The notes under the pieces were generated by a model. The model was not told the origin of the DNA and ran no database searches. It saw only the letters and a list, made by a program, of their open reading frames with translations. A stretch of DNA of 64,000 nucleotides from Thermosynechococcus sichuanensis E542 (GTDB taxonomy: Bacteria; Cyanobacteriota; Cyanobacteriia; Thermosynechococcales; Thermosynechococcaceae): the NCBI RefSeq assembly GCF_003555505.1, contig NZ_CP032152.1, positions 124,001-188,000 on the forward strand. Direction: 5' to 3'. Position 1 is the first letter of the stretch. Each line of letters begins with the position of its first letter. Below, piece after piece: positions 56,282 to 64,000 of the stretch. Position numbers and translations under genes: made by a program.

Positions 56282-56611
56282 CTACGTCGGGGGCAATTCT
56301 GAGGATTGCTCTTTGGTGACATCAATGCGTTCCAACTGCCAGAGAATTTGGTTGCTCTCACGGCGCACACGGGAGATCTGCCAATTGCGCCATGTCCATT
56401 CTTCACCGCGACTGGTGACGGCACTGGCGTGCACATCCATCAATTCTGCCAATTCGCCACTGGTAATCAAGTATTTACCCGCCGCCAATTCATCGGCAAT
56501 CCGCAGGGTCACAATTAGCTCTTCAAGGCGGGCGCGGCGCTCAGACCACTGGGGTGATTTTCCCCCCAACCATTCGCCGTCACCATCAAGTCCCAAGGAT
56601 GGTTGCACCAT
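56282..56611 (-). CDS. Hypothetical protein, 109 aa, possible HTH
   Basis: Central YLITSGELAELMDVHASAV looks like a helix-turn-helix, followed by a Trp/Arg-rich segment (EEWTWRNWQISRVRRE). The N-terminal half is helical (ERRARLEELIVTLRIADELAA). It may bind nucleic acid but no family is recognised. Probably co-transcribed with the RNase D-like gene 14 bp downstream; divergent from tldE across 140 bp. Confidence 0.68.
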   Translation of the reverse strand: MVQPSLGLDGDGEWLGGKSPQWSERRARLEELIVTLRIADELAAGKYLITSGELAELMDVHASAVTSRGEEWTWRNWQISRVRRESNQILWQLERIDVTKEQSSELPPT

Positions 56612-56751
56612 GAATCTTTTCCCATAACTGACAGTGCTCCAAAAATCTTAGCGAGAAATGATGAGGTTTAGGCTACCGGCGCGATCGCCCGCAGCGCCGA
56701 GGATAGGGCTAGAATAGTTTTAAGATTTGTTAATCCACCGATCCGAGCACC

Positions 56752-58092
56752 ATGACGGTAACCTTGACCCCTGCCTCCACCCTCCACGAGCGGGTCGCAA
56801 CAATCGCCCGCCGCCTTGGTATTGAGAAATTTGACCTTGGAGGCTCCCATGTCGATGAGGTGAGTGTGCAAGTGCAGCAGGGGGAACCTAAACAGGTGAA
56901 GGCCTCCCAGAGATCCGGTATTACGGTACGGGTGTGGAACGCCACAGGTCGCCTAGGGGTAGCCAGCACCACCCAATTGGACGATCATGGTCTGGAAACC
57001 GCCCTAGAAATGGCCAAAGAGGCCAGCGCTTTTGGTGTTACAGAGGAGATTCCCGACTTTAGCCCCTTGGCCACGGCGCCCCTTGGTGAAAGCAGCGTAA
57101 CAACCACTGATGTGCCCCTTGCCCCGGCCAAAACCCTTTTGGATCAACTCATTGCAGCGGAGCGAGACCTCTTGGGACGCCACCCAGCGATCGCCAGTGT
57201 GCCCTACAATGGCCTGAGTCAGCGGCGACTAGAACGGTTTTATCTCAACAGTGAGGGCGCCAATCGCCAACAAACCACCACCACCACCACCCTCTATCTC
57301 TACAGCAAAACCGATGAGGCGGGTCGCAAACCCCGCAGTGCCGGTGCCATTCGCATGAGTCCCGACCTTGAGCACCTAGATATTGCGGGCTGCATTGATG
57401 AGGTGGCCGACAAAACCATCCGCCACTTGGCCTATGAACCCATTGCTTCGGGTCAGTACCCAGTGCTGTTTTCGCCCGCCGCCTTCCTCAGCTTGCTGAA
57501 TGCTTTTAGTAACCTCTTTAATGCTCAAAACATTTTGGATCGCCAGAGCCTTTCAACCCCAGAGTCCCTCGGTCAGGCGATCGCCAGCCCCCTTCTCAGC
57601 ATCTATGATGATGCTCGCCACCCTGAACATGTCGGTCAACCCCTCTTTGATGGCGAAGGCACCCCCACCCGCCGCATTCCTTTGATTGAGCAGGGGATTC
57701 TTACGGGTCTCTACCACAGTGCGGGTACTGCTCGCCGCTTTCAAACCCAGCCCACGGGTCATGCCAACTTGGGGGCAAAGGTGACAGTGAGTGGTCACTT
57801 CTACGATGTGCCAGCGGGTGAAGAGGGCGATCGCGCCGATGGTCTGGTCTGGATTGATGAACTTCATGCCCTACACGCCGGCGTCAAGGCCCTCCAAGGC
57901 TCGTTTTCCTTACCCTTTGACGGTTGGTTACTGCGCAACGGCGAAGCCATCAGCATTGAAGCAGCCACCGTGGCCGGCGACATTCGCCGCCTGCTGAAAA
58001 GTATCCTCCATCTCGGCACTGAGGTTGAAGTGACCCCCTACGGTTGTTGTCCGTCTGTGTGGGTGAGTCCCCTCGCGATTACAGGGGAATAG
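56752..58092 (+). CDS. tldE: TldE/PmbA family protein
   Basis: 446 residues. Non-catalytic partner of the TldD/TldE metallopeptidase, which trims small peptides and unfolded proteins. No HExxxH zinc motif is seen, in keeping with TldE rather than TldD. Family features: GITVRVWNATGRLGVAS, FLNSEG-type YLNSEGANR, and LPLTLIEQGIL-like IPLIEQGILTGLYHSAGTA. The TldD partner is not in this window. Ends exactly where deoC ends on the other strand. Confidence 0.9.
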   Translation: MTVTLTPASTLHERVATIARRLGIEKFDLGGSHVDEVSVQVQQGEPKQVKASQRSGITVRVWNATGRLGVASTTQLDDHGLETALEMAKEASAFGVTEEIPDFSPLATAPLGESSVTTTDVPLAPAKTLLDQLIAAERDLLGRHPAIASVPYNGLSQRRLERFYLNSEGANRQQTTTTTTLYLYSKTDEAGRKPRSAGAIRMSPDLEHLDIAGCIDEVADKTIRHLAYEPIASGQYPVLFSPAAFLSLLNAFSNLFNAQNILDRQSLSTPESLGQAIASPLLSIYDDARHPEHVGQPLFDGEGTPTRRIPLIEQGILTGLYHSAGTARRFQTQPTGHANLGAKVTVSGHFYDVPAGEEGDRADGLVWIDELHALHAGVKALQGSFSLPFDGWLLRNGEAISIEAATVAGDIRRLLKSILHLGTEVEVTPYGCCPSVWVSPLAITGE

Positions 58093-58746
58093 CTAGACCT
58101 GCATCAAGTCGAGACTACGGGAAGTGCCCAAGCGGGTAGCACCGGCATCAATGAGTTCAAGGGCTTGCTCTCGGGTACGAATGCCGCCAGAGGCCTTAAT
58201 GCCCACGCGATCGCGGCTCAAGCGCTTCAAAAGACGCACATCCGCAACTGTGGCACCACCCCGCCAGCCGGTACTGGTTTTCAGGAAAGCCACCCCCGCA
58301 TCCAAGCAAATATCCACCGCTAGTTGTTTTTCCGCCTCCGTCAGCACGCTGGTTTCCAAAATTGCCTTGACGGTCACTCCCGTTTCTGCGCAGATTTGGG
58401 CAATATCGCGATAGACGGCCTCGGTGTTTCCCTCCTTGAGCCAACCCAAGTTAATGACCACATCCAGCTCGGTGGCGCCACTGTCAACCGCTTCCTGCGC
58501 CTCATAGAGTTTCGTGGCACTGGTGTGGGCACCACTGGGAAAGCCAATGACAGTACACACTTTCACAGGTGTGCGATGGAGCAACTGCACTGCCGTCTTC
58601 ACCCATACGGGCATAACACAGACGGCAGCAAATTTCCACTGTTCGGCTTCGGCACAGCAGCGTTCAATATCTGCAGTGGTTGCCAAGGGGTCAAGCTGGG
58701 TATGATCAATGTAGGGTGCAAGGTCAAACAAATCACGTTCCGGCAT
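58093..58746 (-). CDS. deoC: Deoxyribose-phosphate aldolase
   Basis: 217 residues. Class I aldolase that splits 2-deoxyribose-5-phosphate to acetaldehyde and glyceraldehyde 3-phosphate. [24 protein letters not shown], the Schiff-base lysine in FLKTSTGW, and [24 protein letters not shown] in part (KASGGIRT). Complete and typical. The 183 bp upstream contain a perfect TCACAC/GTGTGA inverted repeat. Confidence 0.95.
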   Translation of the reverse strand: MPERDLFDLAPYIDHTQLDPLATTADIERCCAEAEQWKFAAVCVMPVWVKTAVQLLHRTPVKVCTVIGFPSGAHTSATKLYEAQEAVDSGATELDVVINLGWLKEGNTEAVYRDIAQICAETGVTVKAILETSVLTEAEKQLAVDICLDAGVAFLKTSTGWRGGATVADVRLLKRLSRDRVGIKASGGIRTREQALELIDAGATRLGTSRSLDLMQV

Positions 58747-58886
58747 ACGGATTTACCCAAAACAACCCTATTTTTAGTAGCTAAATAATAATAAAAACTG
58801 GGACGGAAAATGAGACCTTGGGAGATCGGTTCTCCCACCCCCTATCTGCAATTCACCCTTGCTAGATTAAATTTAGGTTATCACAG

Positions 58887-58900
58887 TCACACCTGTGTGA
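58887..58900. promoter_or_regulatory. Short palindrome in the divergent deoC / DUF760 intergenic region
   Basis: TCACAC-CT-GTGTGA is a perfect inverted repeat 30 bp upstream of the DUF760 start. Its half-sites are inverted relative to the CRP consensus TGTGA...TCACA, so it is not a standard CRP site. Possibly an operator or a 5' UTR hairpin. Confidence 0.3.
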
Positions 58901-58929
58901 GCCAAACAAATTTTCTGGGAGGAGACTCT

Positions 58930-59256
58930 ATGGAGCCAACCATGAACCCTCAAAACCTTCAGGAAAGGGCTGACTCCCTCTGGAACTATCTGCAAAGTTT
59001 AGATGCAGAAGTGGTGGCTCGCCTCTCCCGTCCCGCTTCACCAGAAATGGCCATTGTGATGGAACGCCACATTGGTAACCTGCTGGGCTACTTGCCACCG
59101 GAGGGGTTTGAGGTTTCCATTACCACCAATCGGGAGCACCTTGGGCGTCTCCTGGCTTCGGCAATGATGAGCGGTTACTTCCTGCGCGGTGCCGAGCAAC
59201 GCCTTGAATTTGAGCGATCGCTCCAGGCGGCTGCCCAAGCGGAAGACAGCAAATAA
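58930..59256 (+). CDS. DUF760 family protein
   Basis: 108 residues from the ATG at 58930, which follows the strong ribosome site GGGAGGAG; the frame extends to 58810 but with no support. Helical, with LWNYLQSLDAEVVARLSRP, MERHIGNLLGYLP and LASAMMSGYFLRGAEQRLEFE. The family occurs in cyanobacteria and plant plastids; function unknown. Ends three bases before mutY. Confidence 0.85.
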   Translation: MEPTMNPQNLQERADSLWNYLQSLDAEVVARLSRPASPEMAIVMERHIGNLLGYLPPEGFEVSITTNREHLGRLLASAMMSGYFLRGAEQRLEFERSLQAAAQAEDSK

Positions 59257-59259
59257 CCC

Positions 59260-60366
59260 ATGCCAACGGTACAGGACAGTGGGGGCGGGTATGCACTACC
59301 TGCCCTTCGTTTTGCCCTTTTACAGTGGTATCAGCAGCAGGGGCGGGACTTACCTTGGCGGCACACTCGCGATCCCTACGCCATCTGGGTCTCAGAAATC
59401 ATGCTCCAGCAAACCCAAGTGGCCACGGTGATTCCCTACTACCAGCGTTGGCTAGCCACCTTTCCCGCGATCGCCGATTTAGCCGCTGCCGATTTAGAAA
59501 CCGTCCTCAAATTGTGGCAGGGATTGGGCTACTACGCACGGGCGCGCCATTTGCACCGAGCGGCTCAACAGATCATGGCCAATCATGGGGGGCAATTTCC
59601 CCGCACCTATGAGGCCGTAGTGGCATTACCGGGAATTGGTCGCAGTACCGCAGGTGCGATCCTCAGTGCCGCCTTTAATCAACCACAGCCGATTCTCGAT
59701 GGCAATGTCAAGCGCGTCCTTGCCCGTCTCTATGGACTGACTATCCCCCCCAAACAAGCGGAAACCCAACTGTGGCAGTGGTCAGCCCAACTGCTGTGTC
59801 GCCAATCGCCCCGCGATTTTAATCAAGCCCTCATGGATCTGGGGGCAACGATCTGTACACCCCGCCAGCCCCTGTGTCATGCTTGTCCTTGGCAATGCCA
59901 TTGCTTGGCGCATCGCCACCAGTTAACCCATGAGATTCCTCGCAAAATGAGCCGTTCCCCCTTGCCCCACAAAAAGATTGGTGTCGCGGTGATTTGGAAT
60001 GCCGCTGGTCAGATTCTCATTGATCGGCGGCCACCCACGGGTCTATTGGGGGGATTATGGGAATTTCCGGGGGGCAAAATTGAACCCAATGAGACAGTTC
60101 AGGAGTGTATTCGGCGGGAAATTCGTGAAGAATTGGGCATTGAGATTCGTGTGGGTGAGCATTTGATTGACATTGATCATGCCTACACCCATTTTCGAGT
60201 GACGCTCCATGTCTATTACTGTCAGCATGTTTCAGGAACCCCCCAGCCCTTGGGCTGTGATGCCATCCGCTGGGTCACCCCTGAGGAATTGGAGCAGTTT
60301 CCCTTTCCGAAAGCCAATACTGTCATTATTCAGGCCATTCACGAACGGGGCAGACCCACAGCCTAG
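59260..60366 (+). CDS. mutY: A/G-specific adenine glycosylase
   Basis: 368 residues. Removes adenine mispaired with 8-oxoguanine. HhH-GPD domain with the catalytic Glu in SEIMLQQTQV, helix-hairpin-helix LPGIGRSTAGAILS, and catalytic Asp in ILDGNVKRVL. A 4Fe-4S cluster follows (CTPRQPLCHACPWQCHC). C-terminal NUDIX-like domain with GGKIEPNETVQECIRRE and REELG recognises 8-oxoG. The last 4 bp overlap pgl. Confidence 0.95.
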   Translation: MPTVQDSGGGYALPALRFALLQWYQQQGRDLPWRHTRDPYAIWVSEIMLQQTQVATVIPYYQRWLATFPAIADLAAADLETVLKLWQGLGYYARARHLHRAAQQIMANHGGQFPRTYEAVVALPGIGRSTAGAILSAAFNQPQPILDGNVKRVLARLYGLTIPPKQAETQLWQWSAQLLCRQSPRDFNQALMDLGATICTPRQPLCHACPWQCHCLAHRHQLTHEIPRKMSRSPLPHKKIGVAVIWNAAGQILIDRRPPTGLLGGLWEFPGGKIEPNETVQECIRREIREELGIEIRVGEHLIDIDHAYTHFRVTLHVYYCQHVSGTPQPLGCDAIRWVTPEELEQFPFPKANTVIIQAIHERGRPTA

Positions 60367-61088
60367 GCGTTTTGAACGACACCCTCAGCGGCTGCCTGAT
60401 CCAAAAACCAAAGGGCATTGCCCGTGATCAGTCGCGCCGGATAGAGATGGGGATCACCCGTGCCGCCAAAGATATGGCGCAGGGCAGTTTGTTTATTGGC
60501 GCCGGTCACGAGAAAGAGAATTTGGCGGGCATGGTTAATCAGGGGCACTGTGAAGGTGAGGCGAGCTTGGCCATCTTTGTTGCCCACAGTTATCAGGCGA
60601 TCGCCCACCGTTAGGGCTGCTGTGTGGGGAAAAAGGGACGCCGTATGGCCATCGGGTCCCATGCCGAGCAAAATCAGATCAAAGCGGGGAAATTCCCCCT
60701 CGCGGATGCCAAAGGTTTGGCGCAGGGTTTGCTCATAGCGATCGGCAGCAGTCTGCGGATCCGCATCCGCCGTTGGCATTGGGTGAATCTGGTTTTTGGG
60801 AATCGGCACATGATTGAGCCACGCCTGAAAGGCCATACCGGCATTGCTATCGGGATGATCGAGGGGAACGTAGCGCTCATCGCCCCAGAAAATGTGCCAC
60901 TGTGACCAGGGGGTATCCGCAGAGACAAGGCTTTCATACAAGGGTTTAGGGGTGTTACCCCCAGCCAACGCAAGCGTAAATTGCCCCCCTTGGGCGATCG
61001 CCCCAGTGGCCTGCTCAAGAACAAACTGCTTTGCCGCCGCCGTCAGGGCAGCCAAATCGGGAAAAACACGTATATTGGGTGTTGCCAT
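60363..61088 (-). CDS. pgl: 6-phosphogluconolactonase
   Basis: 241 residues. Second step of the oxidative pentose phosphate pathway. FTLALAGGNTPKPLYE, WGDERYVPLDHPDSN, and LGMGPDGHTASLFP are the family blocks of the DevB/Pgl type. Followed by a 12 bp gap to the DUF3769 gene on the same strand. Confidence 0.95.
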   Translation of the reverse strand: MATPNIRVFPDLAALTAAAKQFVLEQATGAIAQGGQFTLALAGGNTPKPLYESLVSADTPWSQWHIFWGDERYVPLDHPDSNAGMAFQAWLNHVPIPKNQIHPMPTADADPQTAADRYEQTLRQTFGIREGEFPRFDLILLGMGPDGHTASLFPHTAALTVGDRLITVGNKDGQARLTFTVPLINHARQILFLVTGANKQTALRHIFGGTGDPHLYPARLITGNALWFLDQAAAEGVVQNA

Positions 61089-61100
61089 AGAAGCGTCATC

Positions 61101-63053
61101 CTAATTGGAGCGAATCACACCATCGGTTGCTGTGCCCAGTCCGGGGCTGGAAAAGGGATCCGCATTGCCACGCCAGTTAAAACCACTAATGCGCAAAAGA
61201 ATCGCCGCCAACTGGCGATCGAGGTTATAGCGAAACACAACCCCATAGGTGCGACGGCTATATTCCACAATAATGTTGGTATCGAAAACCGTGCCAGTAT
61301 CCACATTAATCTGCATTTGGGCACCCGCTCGCAGGGGACCATAAATCTGCTGCAACAATCCCACATTGAGCACACTAAAGTCAGTCACACGATCAAAGAG
61401 AAAGGGGGAGGATGGCTCACTCAATGTCTGTGTAAATCCCACATCAAAACTGGTGTAGTCCAACCAGTTACGCGAAAAATGCCCCACTTGACCACGAAAA
61501 CCTGCCCCTGCAACTAACGCCGGTTGGCTACTGCCATTGGTATAGTAATTTACCACTCCCCCCAACTGACTGTAGAAATCTAAGAAGGGTTGGACGGGAC
61601 GGGGGCTATAGCGCAGACCTTGGGTTCGCGTAGGGGGTAGGGGCGTCCCCCGCCAAATGGGCATGACCCAGTTCAAGGTAACCCCTGCCTGAAGACGCCC
61701 GAGGCTTGGCTTAGGGGGTAGGGAGGGATCATCACTGGCAGCCGTGACGTATTGACCTCCCAGAAGATAATTGAGTGCTAGGCCTTGAGTTAAGGGAATG
61801 CCTGTACCGCTAAACGTACCTCCAAAGCTACTAGTAATTTCCTGCTCCCCAAGGGAGCGATTAAAAACACGCTGGCGATAAATCGCAGAAACCGTCAGAA
61901 GATTGCGGGCATCAATGTTGTGGAACAGATCTACCCCTGCCCGTGACGTGCTCGGCCAGTCATTGGGGTTCAGCGTATTCAAAAAGCCATAACCGCGTAC
62001 TCGTGTTTGGCGGGTGAACCGATGTCCTAGCTCAATTGCTGCCCCATAGCTCTTGGCATCGAAAATATCAAAGTCATTACTAACGATGCGTTCTAAGTAG
62101 ATTGATGGCAGGAAGGTGATCTGAGTATTGGGAGTATTGATCGCTCTGTACCGATAGGCCAGAAATACTCCACCGCGATCTTGTTCATCATAGCCAAACT
62201 CAAAGGGCAGCACTTCGTAGGGGCGACCTACCACAAATCGGCGCAAGACAATGGGCAGAGCCACCCGTTGATCAAAAACGACCCTACCCCGTCGCACGGT
62301 TAGAAGGGTTTCATCGGCACTGAGGGGTTCGGCGGTAGCTTCCTGTGCCCGTGCTTCTAGTTCTGGGGGACTAAAGGGGTCATTGGTAATCCGTAGATTC
62401 GTTGCAAACCAGCGGCGGCCATCAAATTCTAAGCGATCGGCCTCAAAGCGCAGCCGATCAAACGTTGCCGTCACTTCTGCCTGGGGATCTCTAGTCTGTT
62501 CGTCAAGGCCGGGGAGGGTGCTAAGGGGTGGGGGGCTAGGGGCACTGGTCAGGCTCAGGTCTTGATCCACCCTAGCGGTATTGACAACACCGCGCGCATT
62601 CGTGAGGGAACCTTGATCGAGTCTGAGGTTATATTCCAAGCGATCGCCCTGTAGGACTTGATCGCCGCGCGTAATCGTCACATTACCTTCGGCCACCAGA
62701 ATTTGGGCGTCAATATCGGTTTGAATGCGATCAGCGGTGAGTTCAGCTTCCTTGAATCGGAGGAAAACATTGCCAATGGCATTAAACAATCGCCGCAGCA
62801 GATCAAACTCTTGGCGATCGGCGGTCACCTCTAGGGGGTGATCACGGACAACGGGCGTTTCAGCATTGGCCTGCCCAAGGCGGAGGGGGGCTGTAAAATC
62901 AGGAGTTGGCTCAGGGCTGATCGGCGTTCTACTGCCTAGATCAGGGGTTATCGTTGTTCCGAGTAGCTCCGCTTGTGATGTGCTAATGACTTGGGCTAGT
63001 TCTGCAGGTTGTGCAGGGGGGGGCAGACTCGCAAAAGAGGGTAAGAACAACAA
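61101..63053 (-). CDS. DUF3769 outer-membrane-associated protein (LptD/OstA-like)
   Basis: 650 residues. A short hydrophobic start (LFLPSFASLPPPAQPAE), then an OstA-like beta segment (DRIQTDIDAQILVAEGNVTITRGDQVLQGDRLEY), given here in part as LVAEGNVTITRGDQVLQG, and a long beta-rich C-terminal half ending in alternating strands, as in a membrane barrel. The family is cyanobacterial and thought to act in the outer envelope, possibly lipopolysaccharide export. The start is a TTG at 63053 with GAGGA ~10 bases upstream and is uncertain. Confidence 0.78.
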   Translation of the reverse strand: MLFLPSFASLPPPAQPAELAQVISTSQAELLGTTITPDLGSRTPISPEPTPDFTAPLRLGQANAETPVVRDHPLEVTADRQEFDLLRRLFNAIGNVFLRFKEAELTADRIQTDIDAQILVAEGNVTITRGDQVLQGDRLEYNLRLDQGSLTNARGVVNTARVDQDLSLTSAPSPPPLSTLPGLDEQTRDPQAEVTATFDRLRFEADRLEFDGRRWFATNLRITNDPFSPPELEARAQEATAEPLSADETLLTVRRGRVVFDQRVALPIVLRRFVVGRPYEVLPFEFGYDEQDRGGVFLAYRYRAINTPNTQITFLPSIYLERIVSNDFDIFDAKSYGAAIELGHRFTRQTRVRGYGFLNTLNPNDWPSTSRAGVDLFHNIDARNLLTVSAIYRQRVFNRSLGEQEITSSFGGTFSGTGIPLTQGLALNYLLGGQYVTAASDDPSLPPKPSLGRLQAGVTLNWVMPIWRGTPLPPTRTQGLRYSPRPVQPFLDFYSQLGGVVNYYTNGSSQPALVAGAGFRGQVGHFSRNWLDYTSFDVGFTQTLSEPSSPFLFDRVTDFSVLNVGLLQQIYGPLRAGAQMQINVDTGTVFDTNIIVEYSRRTYGVVFRYNLDRQLAAILLRISGFNWRGNADPFSSPGLGTATDGVIRSN

Positions 63054-63118
63054 CGGCCAAATTTCCTCACGACCACTGCCTAGTTACGTTACCCGATGCC
63101 CGCCCCCTTTGGCGAGGA

Positions 63119-63235
63119 CTATTCGAGATCCTTGCGCTTGGGGTTACGCGCTGGGTCACCCGAAAGGAACCCGAAAACAAACAGCAGCACAAAGAAGGTC
63201 ACAACGATATAAACGGTGATTTTCAGTGTTTCCAT
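63119..63235 (-). CDS. psbI: Photosystem II reaction center protein I
   Basis: 38 residues, too short for standard gene size cut-offs. It begins [15 protein letters not shown], has one membrane helix ([16 protein letters not shown]), and ends NPKRKDLE, the complete and typical PsbI sequence. Small one-helix subunit of photosystem II beside D1 and CP43, needed for early assembly. It lies between the Tic20-family gene and the DUF3769 gene on the same strand, 65 bp before the latter. No strong ribosome site is visible. Confidence 0.97.
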
Positions 63236-63299
63236 AATGTTGTTGTTTTTCGTAGCGTCACCTTCTGATCATACGGGATGAGGGACTCCCTCGCATCTC

Positions 63300-63773
63300 C
63301 TAAAACACTTGGCTTTTTGTCGCATCCGACAGCGTGGGAATTTCGGCATAGATTCCCCGTACAGACTGCACCACTGCATAGCCAACGCCAATCACCGTGG
63401 CGATAAAGACAAAGTTGAAGAGTACTTTAATCAGGAGATCAAAACTAGCAACGCGGATCAGCAGTTGTACTAACAGTTGGACAATAAACAGGACAATCCC
63501 CATCAACAGTGCCTGCATCGTGTTGTAGCGAATAAAGAGACTCACACGGTTGTTGCGCACCACCAGCAGGTACAGCAGCATAAAAACAAGTAGCCCTGCA
63601 AAGGGAATTGAATAGATTAAAGCGACGGGCAGTACCACCAACACCAGTGCTTGTAGCGGTGGAAACAGATCAAATAAAAATCCACCAAAGGGCATGACAT
63701 AAAACAGCGGTAGTAAATACGCCAAGCTAGCAAAAATCCGATCTGGGACGGTGGTGGTGGCACGCCAAGTCAT
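63300..63773 (-). CDS. Tic20 family protein
   Basis: 157 residues with four membrane helices. RIFASLAYLLPLFYVMPFG at the start, RFNTMQALLM-type IRYNTMQALLMGIVLF, and IPTLSDATKSQVF at the end match cyanobacterial Tic20 relatives. In chloroplasts Tic20 is part of the inner-envelope protein import channel; the cyanobacterial role is unknown. AAGGAG precedes the ATG. The upstream 5'-truncated gene stops 10 bases before it. Confidence 0.9.
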   Translation of the reverse strand: MTWRATTTVPDRIFASLAYLLPLFYVMPFGGFLFDLFPPLQALVLVVLPVALIYSIPFAGLLVFMLLYLLVVRNNRVSLFIRYNTMQALLMGIVLFIVQLLVQLLIRVASFDLLIKVLFNFVFIATVIGVGYAVVQSVRGIYAEIPTLSDATKSQVF

Positions 63774-63783
63774 GGGGTTCTCC

Positions 63784-64000
63784 TTAAAGTGCTGATGGTT
63801 GTTGGCTCATCACCTTTAGTAATAGTTCAGGAGGAATCATATTGCACTCAATGGCTTTACCAATCAACGGTGGTCCAACCCGCGAGGCAATGATGGATTG
63901 CAGATCGGGGCTGTTTTTAATCGAGAGCATGACCGCACCAATGATCGAGTTGGGATCGGGTGATGGATTGCTGCCATTGGTGGGGAGCATTTTGATTAAC
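63784..64000 (-). CDS. Hypothetical protein, possibly truncated at its N-terminus by the window edge
   Basis: At least 68 residues from an ATG at 63990, but the frame stays open to the window edge (no stop in the last codons), so the true start may lie outside. Contains IIGAVMLSIKNSPDLQSII and GPPLIGKAIECNMIPPELL. No family recognised. Ten bases before the Tic20 gene, so likely in the same operon. Confidence 0.6.
   Translation of the reverse strand, partial: LIKMLPTNGSNPSPDPNSIIGAVMLSIKNSPDLQSIIASRVGPPLIGKAIECNMIPPELLLKVMSQQPSAL

Noticed and set aside
58887-58900. CRP/SYCRP binding site
   Set aside because: The half-sites are TCACAC and GTGTGA, inverted relative to the TGTGA...TCACA consensus, so it is listed only as an unexplained palindrome.
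1-64000. CRISPR array, rRNA operon, prophage
   Set aside because: No regularly spaced repeats, no rRNA sequence and no phage structural genes were seen on reading through; the only mobile trace is the IS200/IS605-type remnant.

Overview
The window is a gene-dense stretch of a cyanobacterial chromosome, most likely a thermophilic Thermosynechococcus. Evidence: (i) frequent HIP1 octamers (GCGATCGC), sometimes overlapping in tandem; (ii) cyanobacterial or plastid-lineage genes (psbI, ycf51, a CGLD27 gene, Tic20, a complex C assembly factor, a flavodiiron protein, DUF760/DUF3119/DUF3086/DUF3769 proteins); (iii) a 38-residue PsbI that matches, from memory, the thermophilic Thermosynechococcus protein. 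The genus is inference; a cyanobacterium is essentially certain. No rRNA operon, CRISPR array, prophage or intact insertion sequence was seen.

Layout. 0-2.6 kb: iron block, feoB (5' truncated by the window edge) - feoC - ferritin with overlapping reading frames, followed by a small RNA that looks like Yfr2. 2.6-12.7 kb: rsmD, an aldo/keto reductase, cobK, ilvD, a SpoIIM-family protein, mtnA, an asparaginase, CGLD27, cobH and rimM. 12.8-18.8 kb: infB, a solute-binding lipoprotein, an M16-fold protein without its zinc motif. 19-27.4 kb: an FHA-PAS-GGDEF-EAL protein converging on an exopolysaccharide-type sugar transferase, a cytochrome b6 haem-attachment factor, dxs and a ketoacyl synthase. 27.5-39.9 kb: thirteen consecutive plus-strand genes from cutA to cobU. 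They include a single-polypeptide DarT-DarG toxin/antitoxin fusion, an ABC permease without its ATPase, a GH57 protein, a membrane-anchored NYN/LOTUS protein, birA, plsY and argF. 39.9-46 kb: radA, an FKBP, secG, a Ser/Thr kinase with an internally deleted paralogue, and an IS200/IS605-type end remnant between the two. 46-52 kb: squalene synthase opposite a hopanoid-type phosphorylase, a tandem PTPS/QueD protein whose first domain is degenerate, SufU, Ycf51, tRNA-Val(GAC), tRNA-Leu(UAG), a Flv3-type flavodiiron protein, ClpS. 52.4-64 kb: a TPR/membrane pseudo-M48 protein, an Fe-S PD-(D/E)XK nuclease, an RNase D-like exonuclease, tldE, deoC, mutY, pgl, a DUF3769 envelope protein, psbI and a Tic20-family protein.

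How the genes work together. Most are housekeeping. Fe(II) uptake, its small regulator and iron storage appear to share one transcript. Three cobalamin genes (cobK, cobH, cobU) are scattered. The squalene synthase and the phosphorylase suggest a split hopanoid locus. Convergent neighbours repeatedly overlap at their 3' ends (up to 50 bp) with no terminator between them. The most unusual items are the DarT-DarG fusion, the kinase deletion derivative beside a transposon scar, and several proteins that keep a fold but have lost catalytic residues (M16-like, M48-like, first PTPS domain, and a precorrin-8X mutase-like protein with Tyr at the catalytic His position).
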